Origin: Thamnidium elegans
Lineage: Eukaryota > Mucoromycota > Mucoromycetes > Mucorales > Mucoraceae
Direction: 5' to 3'
NCBI GenBank assembly: GCA_025201345.1
Contig: JAIXMG010000045.1
Location: 62,001 to 126,000 of the forward strand
Length of the DNA stretch: 64,000 nt
Each line of letters begins with the position of its first letter. The first letter of the stretch is position 1. The notes under the pieces are model-generated. The model saw nothing but the letters and a program-made list of their open reading frames with translations, was not told where the DNA came from and did no database searches. A program made the position numbers and the translations under genes. Shown piece by piece: positions 33,774 through 46,104 of this stretch.

Positions 33774-34631
33774 TTTACAAATGGGGGAGAGGGGTTAAAG
33801 GTAAAAAAAAAAACAAAACAAAACTGGGGGGGAAGCGTTTGTAGTGCAAAAAAAAAAAAAAAAAAAAAAAATGGCAGTTTAAAGTACCGCCTTTTTCGAC
33901 CCTTGGGTGACTGTCCGTCCCGGGGGGTGTGCTGCAGTGTGAAAGATCTTAGCAAAAGGCATACATCCCCCCCCCCTGGCTTTCGTACTCCGGTTTTTAA
34001 TGAAAAAGTACGCGCTTTTTGAGTAGAAGTTTAGGATAATGAAAGCATAATAGATGAGAAGGTTTAGGGTGTCAGTAGTAAATGGATATTAAAAGTATTT
34101 AATCTATGCGCAAAAAATAAAATAAAAAATGTTTTGTTTTGTTACTACGAAGCCTGAGGTAACAATAACACTAATATTTCATGCGTTTGTTTAAAAGGTG
34201 TTAATAGACTGCTCCTAGTAGTAGTACCGTACTTATTGTAAAAATATAGAGTTCCTTCCATCAATTCGGTACTAGCTGTATAAGATAATAATTAATGAGG
34301 TAACGTCAAAACGAAAGCGGTTGTTTCTGTCAGCTTGTACCCTTTTTTTCATCCTTGGCAATTAGCAAACACTTTATGCTACTTCAAAAACATAATGAAG
34401 TAGCAAACGTGATTTGAAATATTTAAAAACCGTATAACACTGCTTAATCACAGTAAAAAAAAAAAGCGCCATGCTTGTTTCTTTAAAAGGTAACCAGGAC
34501 CGTTGATTACATTATAATTGAATCATTTATTATTTTCACTGCATATTGCTCCGTAAGATTTCTATAAATAAACCTCTTTTTTTTAAAAAAAAGAAAAAAA
34601 TCCTTTTTTCTTTCTTCTTTAGTATACAAAT
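33774..34631. promoter_or_regulatory. Divergent promoter region, ATP1 / Sec14-like
   Basis: 858 nt. It holds G- and C-runs unusual for this DNA (GGGGGGG near 33826, CCGGGGGG near 33918, C-run near 33967-33977), a 24-nt A-run (33848-33871), and a T8A8 palindrome (34577-34592) 40 nt before the Sec14 start. No coding exon seen. The G/C-rich elements lie on the ATP1 side and may be its promoter; this is inference. Confidence 0.4.
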
Positions 34632-35750
34632 ATGAACGTCTTTAAATTTAGATCTGGATCTTCCTCAGCAAGTACAAAATCTACAGCTACTTCTATTAAT
34701 TATGGACCTATTTCAAATGAACCTATCTTGACTGCACCAAAAAACTATCAACCTGCTATGAACCCATCTCTTACTGAAGAACAAAGTCAGAAGATCAAGG
34801 ATTTGTTAGCGTATATGGATACTATTATTCTTTCAAAAGAAGATGCCTATTATCCTAATGAAAGAGGATTCTTATCTGATGCTACTGCTAATAGATATAT
34901 GAGAGCTAGAAAATGGGATTTCGAAGTAAAAAAAAAAAAAAAAAAATGTCAAAAAAAACAACAAAAAAATCTAACCCCTTTAAAAAACAAAAAAAAAAGG
35001 CTGCGAAAACTATGTTGGAAAAAACTGTTCACTGGAGAAGAGAGTTTAAACCAGAACAGTTGAATGCTGATACTATTAGTAAAGAGGTAATAAATTTAAA
35101 AAGAAAGGGGGAATATATAAACTGAATTTTATATATAAAAAGGCAGAAACTGGTAAAATGTATTTCAATGGTTACGATAAAATGGGTAGACCACTTTGGA
35201 TTATGAAACCTCGATTTGAAAACTCCAAAGATTCTGATGGACAAGTCAATTTTATCGTGTTTTGTTTAGAAAGAGGTATTCGATTAATGCCTGAACATGT
35301 TGAAAAGATTTCTATTGTGGTTGATTTCAAGGATTCTAGTATGTCAAATAACCCTACAGTTGGTACTTGCAAAAGGTTTTTAGATATTCTTAGTAATCAT
35401 TATCCAGAAAGACTTGGTGTTGCATACCTGATTAACTGTAAGTTTTTTTTTTTTTTCTTGATTATAATTCTTTGTTCTAACCTATTTAAAAAGCTCCTTG
35501 GTTTTTTACCACAACGTTTAAAATGATTGCACCTTTTATGGACCCTGTTACTAAAGAAAAGATTAGGTTCCTTAGTACTGATGCTAACGTTGATGACCAA
35601 GATTTAGCAAAGTCTGATGGTCCTATTGCTTTGGATCAATTGGAAGTTGGATTAGGTGGTCGTTATAATTTTGCTTTCGATATGCCTACTTACTGGAACA
35701 GCCTTTTAGAGACTACTGGTAAACCATACAAAGTGATAGAATATAAATAA
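34632..35750 (+). CDS. Sec14-like CRAL-TRIO lipid-transfer protein
   Basis: Four exons: 34632-34925, 35000-35086, 35143-35437, 35494-35750; sum 933, 310 aa. The N-terminal part fits the CRAL-TRIO N domain (ATANRYMRARKWDFE, then AAKTMLEKTVHWRREFKPEQ), followed by the lipid-binding fold: MYFNGYDKMGRPLWIMKPRF, ISIVVDFKDSSM, RFLDILSNHYPERLGVAYLI and NAPWFF-type residues (SPWFFTTTFKMIAPFMDP) across the last junction. Such proteins exchange phosphatidylinositol and other lipids between membranes; the closest fungal relatives are the Sec14 homologs (PDR16/SFH type). The intron acceptors are A-rich (AAAAAG), so the boundaries rest on phase and family fit. Confidence 0.92.
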
Positions 35751-35995
35751 ATTAGAGGGAAGAGGTTTTTTTTAGATTATCCTATACAGTAACAACATTT
35801 TATATATTGGATTTTATTGTGAGAGGGGTCGTATATTCTTGAAGTCTTGTTCATAACAGGTTTTTTTTTTTTTAAAAAAAAAAGTGCCAGGTACTACACA
35901 GAAAAGTATGTGCAACCATGAAAAAGATTTATATTTGTATTTTTTTTTTTTCGAGTAGCCCTTCATCCTTACCAATAATAATAAAAAAAGGGAAA

Positions 35996-37167
35996 ATGAG
36001 TATACCTAATTGGGCTTCTGTCCTTATTGCATTGGGGGCTGTCACAGTTCTTGCAGCATTAGGTGATTACGTTTATACTTCCTTAACTCGCGTACCTTTT
36101 AAGCCTGCCGGAAAACACTGTTTTATTACAGGTGGCAGTACTGGTTTAGGTAAAGCTTTAGCTATTGAATTAGCTAAAAGTGGAGCAGACGTGTGTATTG
36201 TAGCTAGAAGAGTATCTGAACTTGAGTCTGCTGTAGAAGAAATTAAGGTACCTTATCAATATATATACATGTATTTACTTTACTGACGTATTTTTTTTTT
36301 AAAAAAAAGTCTCATTGTACTTCTGAAAACCAAAAAGTTATTTATATCAGTGGTGATGTCACAAGTCAAAAGGATGTCGTTCGTACGTTTGAAGAAGCTA
36401 ATGTTAAGATGGGTCGTAACCCCGATTTTGTTTGTGCTTGTGCTGGTGCTTCTTATCCCAAGTTTTTCCTTGACCATACTATGGAGGATTTTGAAAAATT
36501 AACAACACTTAATTATCTCGGACAAGCTTATGTTGCTCATGTAAGTTAGCTAATACAAATAAAGAAAAAAAAAAAGAAAAGCTGACAGTCTCTTCTTCAA
36601 ATATATAGCAAGGTGCTCAACGTATGAGAGATTCTAATATTAAAGAAGGTAAGATTGTATTTATTTCTTCCATGTTGGGTATGTTAAGTTTTGCTGGCTG
36701 GTCAACTTATGCACCTACCAAGTTTGCTGTACGTGGATTGGCAGATACACTTCGAAACGAATTAAAGAGGTATGATATTGGAGTTCATATCTTTTATCCA
36801 GGTGGCATCGAGTCCCCTGGTTTTGATATCGAGAACTTGACTAAACCTGAAGTGACAAAGATTATTGAAGGTGCTAATACTCCTCAAACTGGTGCTGAAT
36901 GTGCTCAATCACTCATGCATGGATTACGCAAGGGGTATTATATGATTGTGACAGATGCCATTAGTGAAGTACTTCGAGCCGTCACTCGTGGTGTCAGTCC
37001 TACAAACAATTTAGTTCTTGATTGGATTTTAGCAGCTATTGGACAGGTAAAAAAAAATATACATATTTTTTATTATAGCGTGTAACTGAATTTATTTTCT
37101 ATTTAAGCCTATTGGATCTGGTTATGCTTTATACATGGATTATGTTGTTAAGAGTGCAAAGTATTAA
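35996..37167 (+). CDS. TSC10: 3-ketodihydrosphingosine reductase (TSC10/KDSR)
   Basis: ER short-chain dehydrogenase that reduces 3-ketodihydrosphingosine to dihydrosphingosine with NADPH, the second step of sphingolipid synthesis. Exons 35996-36247, 36310-36540, 36609-37046, 37108-37167; sum 981, 326 aa. An N-terminal membrane segment (ASVLIALGAVTVLAALGDYV) is followed by the cofactor motif TGGSTGLGKA, CACAGASYPKFF (the NNAG position), IVFISSMLGML with the catalytic Ser, and YAPTKFAVRGLADTL with the catalytic Tyr-x3-Lys. FYPGGIESPGFDIEN fits the KDSR branch. The C-terminus has a second hydrophobic segment. Its TAA (37165-37167) overlaps the COX19 stop on the other strand. Confidence 0.93.
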
Positions 37168-37575
37168 GAAGTTGGTTCTTGTTGCTTATTCTTTTTTAAA
37201 TCTGCAAAACCTAAATTCTTCATATCCTCTGGTTCCATCAAACCACTAATAAGAGAATAATTTTAATAAATCGAAATATACACATGTAATATCATTTTTG
37301 CTTACTTGTCCATACGACATTGAAGATAAGCTTGTGAAAATTCTCGACAAAGACCGTTATTGCTTTTATTTTCTTTTAAACACTTGACATATTCCTTCAT
37401 TGAAATCTTACATTCACCTATAACAATAAAAATAATAATAATATATTAGTAATAGTACATGTATTACGTGGTTTTTTTTTTGTAAATGATTACCGTCATG
37501 ATCTAAAGGAAAACTTCCTAATAAAGGTGCTTTTCCGGGAGAGGATTCAACATTAGGTGGTCTACCGTAACTCAT
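37164..37575 (-). CDS. COX19: COX19-type cytochrome c oxidase assembly factor
   Basis: Intermembrane-space twin CX9C protein needed for copper delivery to and assembly of cytochrome c oxidase. Three short exons: 37575-37494, 37417-37306, 37245-37164; sum 276, 91 aa. It contains the family signature GSFPLDHDGECKISMKEYVK with CLKENKSNNGLCREFSQAYL and QCRMDNGLM, giving the two CX9C pairs (EC...KC and LC...QC), and ends in NLGFADLKK plus a polar tail. The phase is consistent through both introns. Its stop (complement of 37164-37166) overlaps the stop of the 3-ketodihydrosphingosine reductase gene. Confidence 0.92.
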
Positions 37576-37953
37576 ATTTTAAAGTTTTTTTTTTTTTTTT
37601 TGTTTAAAGGCAAGGGGGGCAAAGTTATTTTTTTATTTCAACCCGCATAAAATCCTACAAGCACCCGAAGCTGGGATTGGACCACTCTCGAATAGTCCAT
37701 CTTTCAAAAAGAGCTTTCTCCTGTGGCATGGTGGTGTCGGCACAAAGGGATATGGTTCACACTTTTTCGATCAACCGTGTAATTTGGCCGTGTATCATTT
37801 TTTACCCATTTTTAATCTGCAGAAAAGAAACAAAAAAACAAAAAGGCTAGAGGTAGCAGTTCCAACGAGTCAACGATATGCTATGGGGAATTCTTATAAA
37901 ATTGTTGGCTCAAAAGTACCCAATTTTATCTGTTGGGAGATTCATTAACTAAT
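37576..37953. promoter_or_regulatory. Divergent promoter region, COX19 / 113-aa gene
   Basis: 378 nt between opposed starts. The stretch at about 37670-37760 is less AT-rich than its surroundings and on the minus strand opens a 24-codon ORF (MPQEKALFERW...), not supported otherwise. No tRNA fold could be made from it by eye. Confidence 0.35.
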
Positions 37954-38341
37954 ATGAATGAGGACAAGTTAAATTCAATACTATTTTCTTGTGGAATAAC
38001 GAAGCCGATTTATATCAAAAAGGAATTTGGAAATAGGTATGATTTTTAGAGTACAGTCCTCTTCCTGCGCATGAAAGTGAAGTACAAATACTACCGCTAT
38101 TGAATATGAAAATAAAAATGGCCCTGCTTTCCATGAAAGTAAAAATAGCCAATCTGATAATGATAATAGAAGTGCCATAACTGGACGAAAAAGAAGATTG
38201 AGCGAACAATGGGAAGATGATTTAAAAGATAGTATGATTAATTTGAAGTGGCCTATTGAGAAGCGAGAGGAGGAATTGAAAATATTAAAGAAGAAGCTTT
38301 TCACACTTGAAAACATTTGGAATGATTATATCGATTACTAA
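37954..38341 (+). CDS. Small charged coiled-coil hypothetical protein, 113 aa
   Basis: Two exons, 37954-38036 and 38083-38341; sum 342. The intron is 46 nt (GTATGA...GTGAAG), among the shortest here. The protein starts MNEDKLNSILFSCGITKPIY, has a Ser/Asn-rich middle, a basic patch GRKRRLSEQWEDDLKD, and a C-terminal charged helix PIEKREEELKILKKKLFTLE ending in IWNDYIDY. The heptad-like helix suggests a coiled-coil partner of another protein. I do not recognise the family. In-frame stops before the second exon rule out a single-exon reading, so the splice is required. Confidence 0.6.
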
Positions 38342-38509
38342 ATACAACCATAAGCATAAACATCATGCTTTGTTTATTTTAAGTGCCCGTAATCTGGGGG
38401 TTAGAAAATACCACGTAAAAACTTGCTCTAAAGCGTTTCACAATTTTTTTAAAAAAAATCCCCCCCCCCTTTTTCCTTTTAACTTGTGAAAAGAGAATAA
38501 ATATTAAAA

Positions 38510-41500
38510 ATGTCTTTAGCTCAATGGAGACAATTCAACTTTTTTGATAAACAACAAACAACGGATCCTATAGAAAAAGGAAAAACACCTGCTGTATTTC
38601 AGGTAAAAACCTTCTCCATCCTTTTTTTTTTTTTACATAAAAAAAAAGACAGAGTTTCATCTCTTTTTTTCTAAAATATAAATGTAGAAACAAGATATTT
38701 CAGTATTTGCAACAGGTCGTGGACACATTGTTTTAGCTGATTCAAAAGGAAATGTGTATATTGTCGATCGATCCTTCAAAACTCAAATGTTTATTGCATA
38801 TGATGGTGGAAGAGTAACCCACTTGAAGCAGTTGAAACAAAAGAACGTACTTGTAACAGTTGGTGTAAGTTTTGCTATCGTATTCCTTTATATATATATG
38901 TGTGTGTGTGTGTACTTAACATGCTCATGTAGGAAGAAGATATTATTTCAGCTATTCCAGTAATCAAATTTTGGGACCTGGATAGTTTAAAACCAACCGA
39001 GGGAACTGACGATATCATTGTACCAACATTACTTCGCACCATTCGAATCCAACACGGTGGAAAGACCTATCCTGTAACAACATTTTCTATACTGGAAAAC
39101 ATGTCTCAACTTGCTATTGGATTAGCTAATGGTGTTGTCATTTTAGTACGCGGTGATTTATCCAAAGATAAAACCACAAAGCAAAAAGTTATTTACGAAG
39201 GAGAAGAGCCAATTACTGGGCTTGGATTTAGAGAACAAACTAAATCAACTATTTTGTTTATTGTTACCACAAGCAGTATTATGTCGTATAATACCACCGC
39301 TGTTAAACCAACCATTGTAAGTCCTTTTTTATTATTATTACTTCTGTGTAGAAAAATAACTTGATAGCGTGTTAGACTATTTTGGATGAACAAGGTTGTG
39401 GACTCGGTTGTGCTGTAATGAACGATGCGCAGGAAATGGTAGTTGGACGTGATGAAGCTATTTACTTGTACGATCCAACAGGTAGAGGACCTTGCTTTGC
39501 TTATGATACACCTAAATCTTCGTTAACTTGGTTTAAATCAAGTTACCTGGTTATTGTATCGCCACCTGTCACTACATCCACTCATCTATCAAATGGAGCT
39601 CGTGCTTCACTTAGCTTTAACCCTAAAAGAACCTCAACCAACGAATTAACAAAGATTGCTATCTTTGATACGGCCAATAAATTTGTCGCGTATGTGGGCA
39701 CTTTTTTAGGCGGCATTCGTGGTATATTTTGTGAATGGAATTCGATTTGGGTGGTTGGTATGGATGGTAAATTGTATCATTTGGACGAAAAGGATACACC
39801 TACCAAATTGGAAATCTTGTTCAAGTTAAATTTGTACGTGTTGGCTATTAATTTGGCTCATATGCAAAAGTATGATGATGCTAGCATTGCAGAAATTTTT
39901 AAAAAGTATGGCGATTATTTGTATAATAAAGGTGATTATGATGGCTCCATGGAACAGTATATTAGGACCATTGGGCAACTCGAACCATCTTATGTTATTC
40001 GCAAGGTAGTATATATATATACATATAGATCTTTACACAGTAGTGATTCTAAACAACAACAAAAAAATCTATATGTAGTTTTTGGATGCGCAAAGAATTT
40101 ATAATTTAACAAATTATCTTCAAGAATTACATTCTAAGGGGTTAGCTAATGCTGATCATACCACCCTCTTGTTAAACTGTTATACCAAACTTAAAGACGT
40201 ATCTAGACTTGATCAGTTTATCAAGACAGATACAGACTTGAATTTTGATTTGGAAACTGCGATTAGTGTTTGTCGTCAAGCAGGTTACTTTGAACACGCA
40301 GTTTATTTAGCTGAAAAGTATCAAGAACATGACATGTACCTGGATATTGTAATTGAAGATATCAAGAATTACGAAACCGCTTTAAATTATATCAAGAAGC
40401 TTGGACCTTATGAAGCGGATCGTAATCTTCAAAAGTATAGTAAAACTTTATTAACTCATTTACCTCATGAAACTACGCAATTGTTAATTGAACTCTGTAC
40501 TGGTGTGCTTCCTTTGGCTACAATTAATAATAATTCAGCAGTATTGGGCTCTGGATTTAAATCACCTACGCCTAGTGATAACAATACAAAGGCACTTTCC
40601 AATTTACCGTTTAGCGCTGCAGAAACTGGATCCATATTTTCGGATCAAAGTGGACCCACTTTACATAACGGTAGTAACCATCATACGCCTACGCTGAGCC
40701 GAATGGCTCAAACCAAGAATGCAGCAGGACGATTAAGTTATCACCCACCTTCTTCCCGTAAATTTATGCCGGCGTTTGTTGATAGACCCGATTGTTTAAC
40801 TACGTTCTTGGAAACTGTATTTGAAAAGCTTTGGGGTTTTTCTTCTTCCGGTAATGCATCACCTACCTCTGAGGCCACAGTTATTTCACCTTCCAGTAAC
40901 AAAAATGCAGAGTTAAATAAATTGGGTGAAAAGAGTTGGTCGTTACAGGAGCAAGAAGAAAGAAAGACAATTTGGAATACGTTGTTGGAACTTTATTTAA
41001 TGGACGATATGGAATCGACAAAGGAGCCTACTGGGCCTCGTGAAAGACAAAAGAGAAAAAGAGAGTTTAGACAAAAGGCTTTGACGTTGTTGCAGGATGA
41101 GTCTGTGCAGTATGATACAAATCAGGCACTAGTGTTGTGTCAGTTAAAGCAGTTTGATGAAGGAATTGTTTATTTGTATGAAAAAACGGGTATGTATACT
41201 GATATATTGCGTCATTGGATGGACAAGGGTCAAACGGATCGTGTTATTGAAGGTGTTAGACGATACGGGTAAAAATGCTTTTTTTTTAAAAAAAAAAAAT
41301 ATGTTCTTATTCTAATATTTTTATATTTTATAGACCTAAAGATCCTTCATTGTACCCAATGGTGCTCACATACTTTTCTTCTACACCTGAAGTCATGGCT
41401 AAATCAACACAAGAATTACATTCTGTTATGAAACACATTGATGAAAAGGATTTACTTCCTCCTATCCAAGTAGTTCAAGCTTTATCAAGATCTAATGTAG

Positions 41501-42002
41501 CCACCATTGGTTTACTTAAAGGATATATTGGTAAAAAGATTGAACACGAACGCCGTGAATTAAAACAAAATGAAGAACTGATTGGAAATTATCGCGAGGA
41601 AACTGATAAGAGAAGAAAGGAAATTGAAGAATTGCAGACGAGTGCTCGTATCTTTCAAGTTCAAAAGTGTACAGGGTGTGGAGGTACTTTGGATCTTCCT
41701 GCTATTCACTTTTTATGCAGACATTCTTACCATCAAAGGTATAGTGGTATATATCCAAAGTAGTTATTTATTTTATACTTATATATGTTTTTTTCGGTAG
41801 ATGCTTGGGTGATAATGACAGAGAGTGTCCTGACTGTGCTATCCAACACCGTATGATTAGTGAAATTAGAAGAACTCAAGAAGCAAACGCAGATAGACAT
41901 GATTTGTTCTTTGATCAACTTGATCATGAAGATGATGGTTTTGATGTTATTGCTGATTACTTTTCTAAAAATACCATGGCTTTTGCCAAACTCATTGATT
42001 AA
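38510..42002 (+). CDS. VPS11: Vacuolar sorting protein VPS11 (HOPS/CORVET core)
   Basis: Core subunit of the HOPS and CORVET tethering complexes at endosomes and vacuoles. Seven exons: 38510-38602, 38688-38864, 38933-39316, 39376-40005, 40079-41268, 41334-41738, 41801-42002; sum 3081, 1026 aa. The N-terminus (MSLAQWRQFNFFDKQ) and beta-propeller (about 30-400) are typical; the clathrin-type helical repeats follow (about 400-900, with DVSRLDQFIKTD, CRQAGYFEHAVYLAEKYQEH). The C-terminal RING-H2 finger (about 937-972) has CTGCGG, CRHSYHQRC across the last junction, and CPDC. A disordered insertion rich in Ser/Asn (about 585-720) interrupts the helical region and is longer than in yeast. Confidence 0.95.
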
Positions 42003-42220
42003 AAGTAAAAATTTTTACCTTTAATAGGTTAAGAATTTTTTTTTAGCACTTGACACAAATAACGTGTCTTCATATGACACACAGCCTGAATTGATATCAA
42101 TATGGTTTAAGCACATGGCCACTATATAAAAGTATTGTATTTATTAAGATATAAAAAAAATAAGTAGACACAAAAAAGTGTTTCGACTGTTTCAAAACCA
42201 AAAATGAGAAGGGAGGGAGG

Positions 42221-42546
42221 TCAGTAATAATAGTTCATCGTGGAAGGATGAAAGTACGAAGGATATTGCGGCATAGGATAATTATTATAGTAATTATTAT
42301 AGTACATTGGGCTTGTACTGTACATGCCATTGTATAAACCGTTATTATAATACCCGTAACGATTCTGATACTCGTTTTTTTTTTTAAAAAAAAATTAATT
42401 TTATATTTTTTTATAGCTTAATATATACCTACCTGTGAATCATAAGGATTCATGCCGAAATTGTTATAGTATCCACCGTAACGGTAAGCATTAAAAAGCT
42501 GTTGCCGTAAGAAAGGATCTTGTAAGTAACTTTGATTTATACCCAT
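42221..42546 (-). CDS. Small Tyr/Asn/Gly-rich protein, 87 aa
   Basis: Two exons, 42546-42433 and 42370-42221; sum 264. It starts MGINQSYLQDPFLRQQLFNA and then is dominated by Tyr, Asn, Gly and Pro (RYGGYYNNFGM, RYGYYNNGLYNG, MYYNNYYNNYPMPQY), ending MNYYY. The composition is prion-like, and no signal peptide or membrane segment is seen. The acceptor region consists of a T11A9 tract followed by ACGAG. No family recognised. It is divergent from the DCAF gene by 386 nt. Confidence 0.6.
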
Positions 42547-42932
42547 GAGAAAAATTGTATTGTAAGGAAGAGAAACAAAAAAAAATTAGTCTGTCTGATC
42601 GTAGCTAATATACGCTGCAGCTGGAAACTTTTGTGATTTTCGGAAACTATGAGTAGACAACAGCTGACCACTTTGTTAGTGGTACAATCCAACTAAAAAA
42701 AAATACCAACTGGCACGACAAGTAATCAAAAATAATTGATAACGCAAAAAATGCATTTCGTGTAACTTCAGTACTGAATTCTAATTGTAGAGATTAAATC
42801 ACCTCTTAAATAACGGAGGAATAAGTAAATCGGCATAATTATAACAACCGTTGTTTGCGTCATCTGTATACATTATATATAAAGTTTCTTTTTTTTTTCT
42901 CACTCGCTTTTTTTTTTGTACTCAAAAGTATA
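42547..42932. promoter_or_regulatory. Divergent promoter region, Tyr-rich gene / DCAF gene
   Basis: 386 nt of AT-rich DNA between opposed start codons; T-runs lie just before the DCAF ATG (42890-42918). No specific element recognised. Confidence 0.35.
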
Positions 42933-45927
42933 ATGTCAATAAATTTACAAAAGTGTCTTAGAGAAAGAAGAATATTTGGATCAAGTCCAAATATACCTTA
43001 TGGATATAGTGAACGATCGTTTAGTGAGTTCATGTGTTATATAAAGTGAAAGCTAAAAAAAAAAAACTTTGATTGACTTTTTGTTGTTGTCGTTGTAGGT
43101 GAACGAGTTTATGCTGATAGATATCTGATATCACAATTGACATGCGAAAGAGAGCTGTCTGGACATACTGGATGTGTTAATACACTAGAGTAAAGTATTT
43201 GATAAATATAATTTTATACAGTAAAGCACTAACATTAAAAAAAAAATAGTTGGTCCTTGGGAGGCGATAAATTGTTATCTGGGTCAGATGATAAAAAGTT
43301 AAATATCTATAAACCTTTTGAAGATTATAAAATAGCTACAGTCATCAATACAGGTAAACTTTTTCTTCTTTTTTTTTAATTGGTAACTAAAAAAAATATC
43401 CTCTTTTTAAAGGTCATCGTGCCAATATCTTTTCTGCTAAATTCATGCCACAGACTTCAGATAACGTCATTATTTCAGGTGCCGGCGATTCAGAAATACG
43501 AATATTTGATTTGCGAAATATAGATTCACCATTGTTCTCAATGTATGTTTGCCATAGTGATCAAGTAAAGAAAATATGTGTATATGATAATAATCCAAAT
43601 GAGTTTTTAACTTGTTCACAAGATGGTAAGGTAAAAAAAAGAAAAAAAAAAAAAAGAGCTAGAAAAAAAAAATGAGTATAAAAAATGAGCTTGTAGTTTA
43701 TTTATCCATTTTTTTTATATGCGTATAGGTACTGTGAGAAGCTTTGATCTTCGAGTACCTCACGTCTGCTCACCACACTCTGTACGATCCTTCCTTACTG
43801 CTCGTAAAAAACCGGCTAAACAATTTCCTATACCAGAAGGCCGCGACATCCGTCACGGCTGTCCAAATCCCATCCTGGACTATAGTCGATACAATATAGA
43901 ATTAAATAGTATGGCCATTAATAAGTTATTCCCACATTATTTTGCTGTGTCGGGCATGAACGATTATATTTATCTGCATGATAGAAGAATGATGCCGGCG
44001 AATTATACGCAGTTTGGGTATAATGATCTATTAGATACCTTAAAATGTATCAAACGATTTTCGCCAACACTGGATGGGTTTAGTAGACCTAATAAGCATA
44101 TTACTGCGTGTAAGTTTAGTGATTCTAATGGATATGAAGTAAGGCTTTTTTTTATATGTATATAAAATAGTTATTTTTTTTTTTAACTTTTAGACGTAGT
44201 TAATTGGAAGTTGGTCTTCAGATGATATATATTTATTCAATATTAACGATTCGCCTGCCCAATCATCCAACAACTCCGTAACAGCAAGTTCAAAACGTAA
44301 GAATAGTGGTAACGACGAAAGTGATAGTCATTCTATTGTATCTGCCAGTTCAATATCGACCGATCCTCCTAATTCAGACGGAACGCCTTCTGCGTATGAA
44401 CTAGACGTGTTGAAAGTAAAATCATTATGGTCTAGAGCCATTGATCAGTATTTGGCAAATGATTTTAATAGTGTGATTGAAACGATAGATGAATTGATAC
44501 TGTGTATTACGTCTAGAGAAAATTGGAATTTACATGATATAAACTTATTAAAGGCCTGTGCATATTTTGTTCGCGCTGCAGCGATGACAATACGATTAAA
44601 TCAAGGTCAGACAATGTATACCAATGATCAAATTAGTCGAGTGGTGGATCAGGCCCAATCGCTTTTGAATACTGGCTGGAAAAGTTCTTGGTGCATGGCG
44701 GTTGGGTATTGGTTATTAGGCGGAGGAAATAATGACGATGGGTTTGATAAACGACAGTATTATATTGCTAAATGTTTGGAGTATGCTAGGAAAGCAAGAA
44801 ACGGGTTTCGAGAATTTATTGAGTATAGAAACTCGCGAACTTCTTCGTCGAATGATGCACAAAGAACTAATGAAATTCCACTTAGTGAAGAAGCATATAA
44901 AAAAATGCTCGATGGATTTTCGCAGGATGTTGAATTGGTTTGTGTACGTAATGGATATATAGGAAACACCTTCAATATATCACTCGAAGAAGGATCTGAA
45001 CAACAGGTCGATTGGATAAAGTTTATGTTTGTAAATAATGTAGATGATGATATGATACGTGAATGTACTTTTCGCTCTATATTTCCGCAACGCGACTCTC
45101 CTATGGCTGAACCAAGTCATACAGATATTTCTTCATCGTCCGATGTATCTTCTGATGATATAGAGGAGGATTATGATGATGATGAATTGTCTGAAACGCC
45201 GATGGAAGAGGAAGAATCATTGTATACGCAAATTATGAGTAGACAGATTATGGATATCTATCGACGTGGAAATGAAATCGACAGTGATGAAGATGATTCC
45301 GACTTTGGTTTGGAAACAATCAATATATTACATGAGAACATGAATTATCCTTCGTTTGATACTGATGTCGGTGTAGTCAAACCTCGTATGAAATATTCGG
45401 GACATTGTAATATTGAAACGGTAAAAGATGTAGATTTTTTTGGGTTACGTGACGAGTATATTGCATCGGGAAGTGATAACGGTTATGTGTTTATTTGGGA
45501 TAAAAAAACTGGAAAAATCGTTCAGATATTACATGGTGATGAGGATGTGGTTAACGTGACAAAGGGACATCCGTTTTTACCAATCATGGCTGTCTCAGGT
45601 ATCGATTCTACAGTTAAAATATTTAAACCGACTTCTAGATTACCTACAACTCAACGTCAACTGGAACCCGATAATCCAAACTCTCATTCGACCTCTTCTC
45701 GTTTATATGATGAAGAGGATATTGTGTCTTCTAACAGAGAAAGTAATAGAAGTATAGGCGATGATGTTTATATGACAAGAAGTGTGTATGCTGCTTTTTT
45801 GAGAATGGAAAGACAGCGAAGGTTACTTGTGGTCAATGGTATTCTAGATGAGGAAGAAGCTGAGGTAGATAGAGCGCTTACTGTATTAGGTGAAGATTTT
45901 GAAGATAGTAGTAGTGAAAGTATATAA
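42933..45927 (+). CDS. WD40 protein of the DCAF6/DCAF8/WDTC1 group (CUL4-DDB1 receptor-like)
   Basis: Six exons: 42933-43023, 43099-43189, 43250-43353, 43413-43625, 43729-44138, 44200-45927; sum 2637, 878 aa. The N-terminal WD repeats (about 40-330) include CERELSGHTGCVNTLDW, GDKLLSGSDDKKLNIY, and SQDGTVRSFDLR with the WDxR-like motif that contacts DDB1. A helical, TPR-like middle (about 375-570) is followed by an acidic stretch (about 612-648) and further C-terminal WD repeats (about 705-790: EYIASGSDNGYVFIWD, MAVSGIDSTVKIF). WD-helical-WD architecture is that of WDTC1 and DCAF6/8, substrate receptors of CUL4 ligases. The substrate is unknown. The 5th exon boundary uses GTAAGG inside GATGGTAAG, chosen because it yields DGTVRSFD. 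Confidence 0.88.
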
Positions 45928-46040
45928 AATAAATGAAATCGCTGTTCCAATGCAAATGGTGTTGTCATTGGGTGTTTAATGCAAACTTGGGGGACTTTTT
46001 TTATGTATATATTATTGTTGGGATTTATCCCTCCTTTATT

Positions 46041-46047
46041 TCTTCTC

Positions 46048-46085
<38 letters not shown>
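46041..46085. repeat. (CT)n leader repeat before the ECL1-like gene
   Basis: A 45-nt pyrimidine stretch of mainly CT units ending 19 nt before the ATG at 46105. Similar CT-rich leaders precede the chitin synthase and the gene at 62644. Confidence 0.85.
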
Positions 46086-46089
<4 letters not shown>

Positions 46090-46104
46090 ACATATACAAT
46101 TAGC

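Noticed and set aside
37660..37770. Possible tRNA or other structured RNA in the COX19 upstream region
   Set aside because: Contains GGTCCAATCCC-like bases but no acceptor stem or A box that pairs; left as unexplained non-coding DNA.
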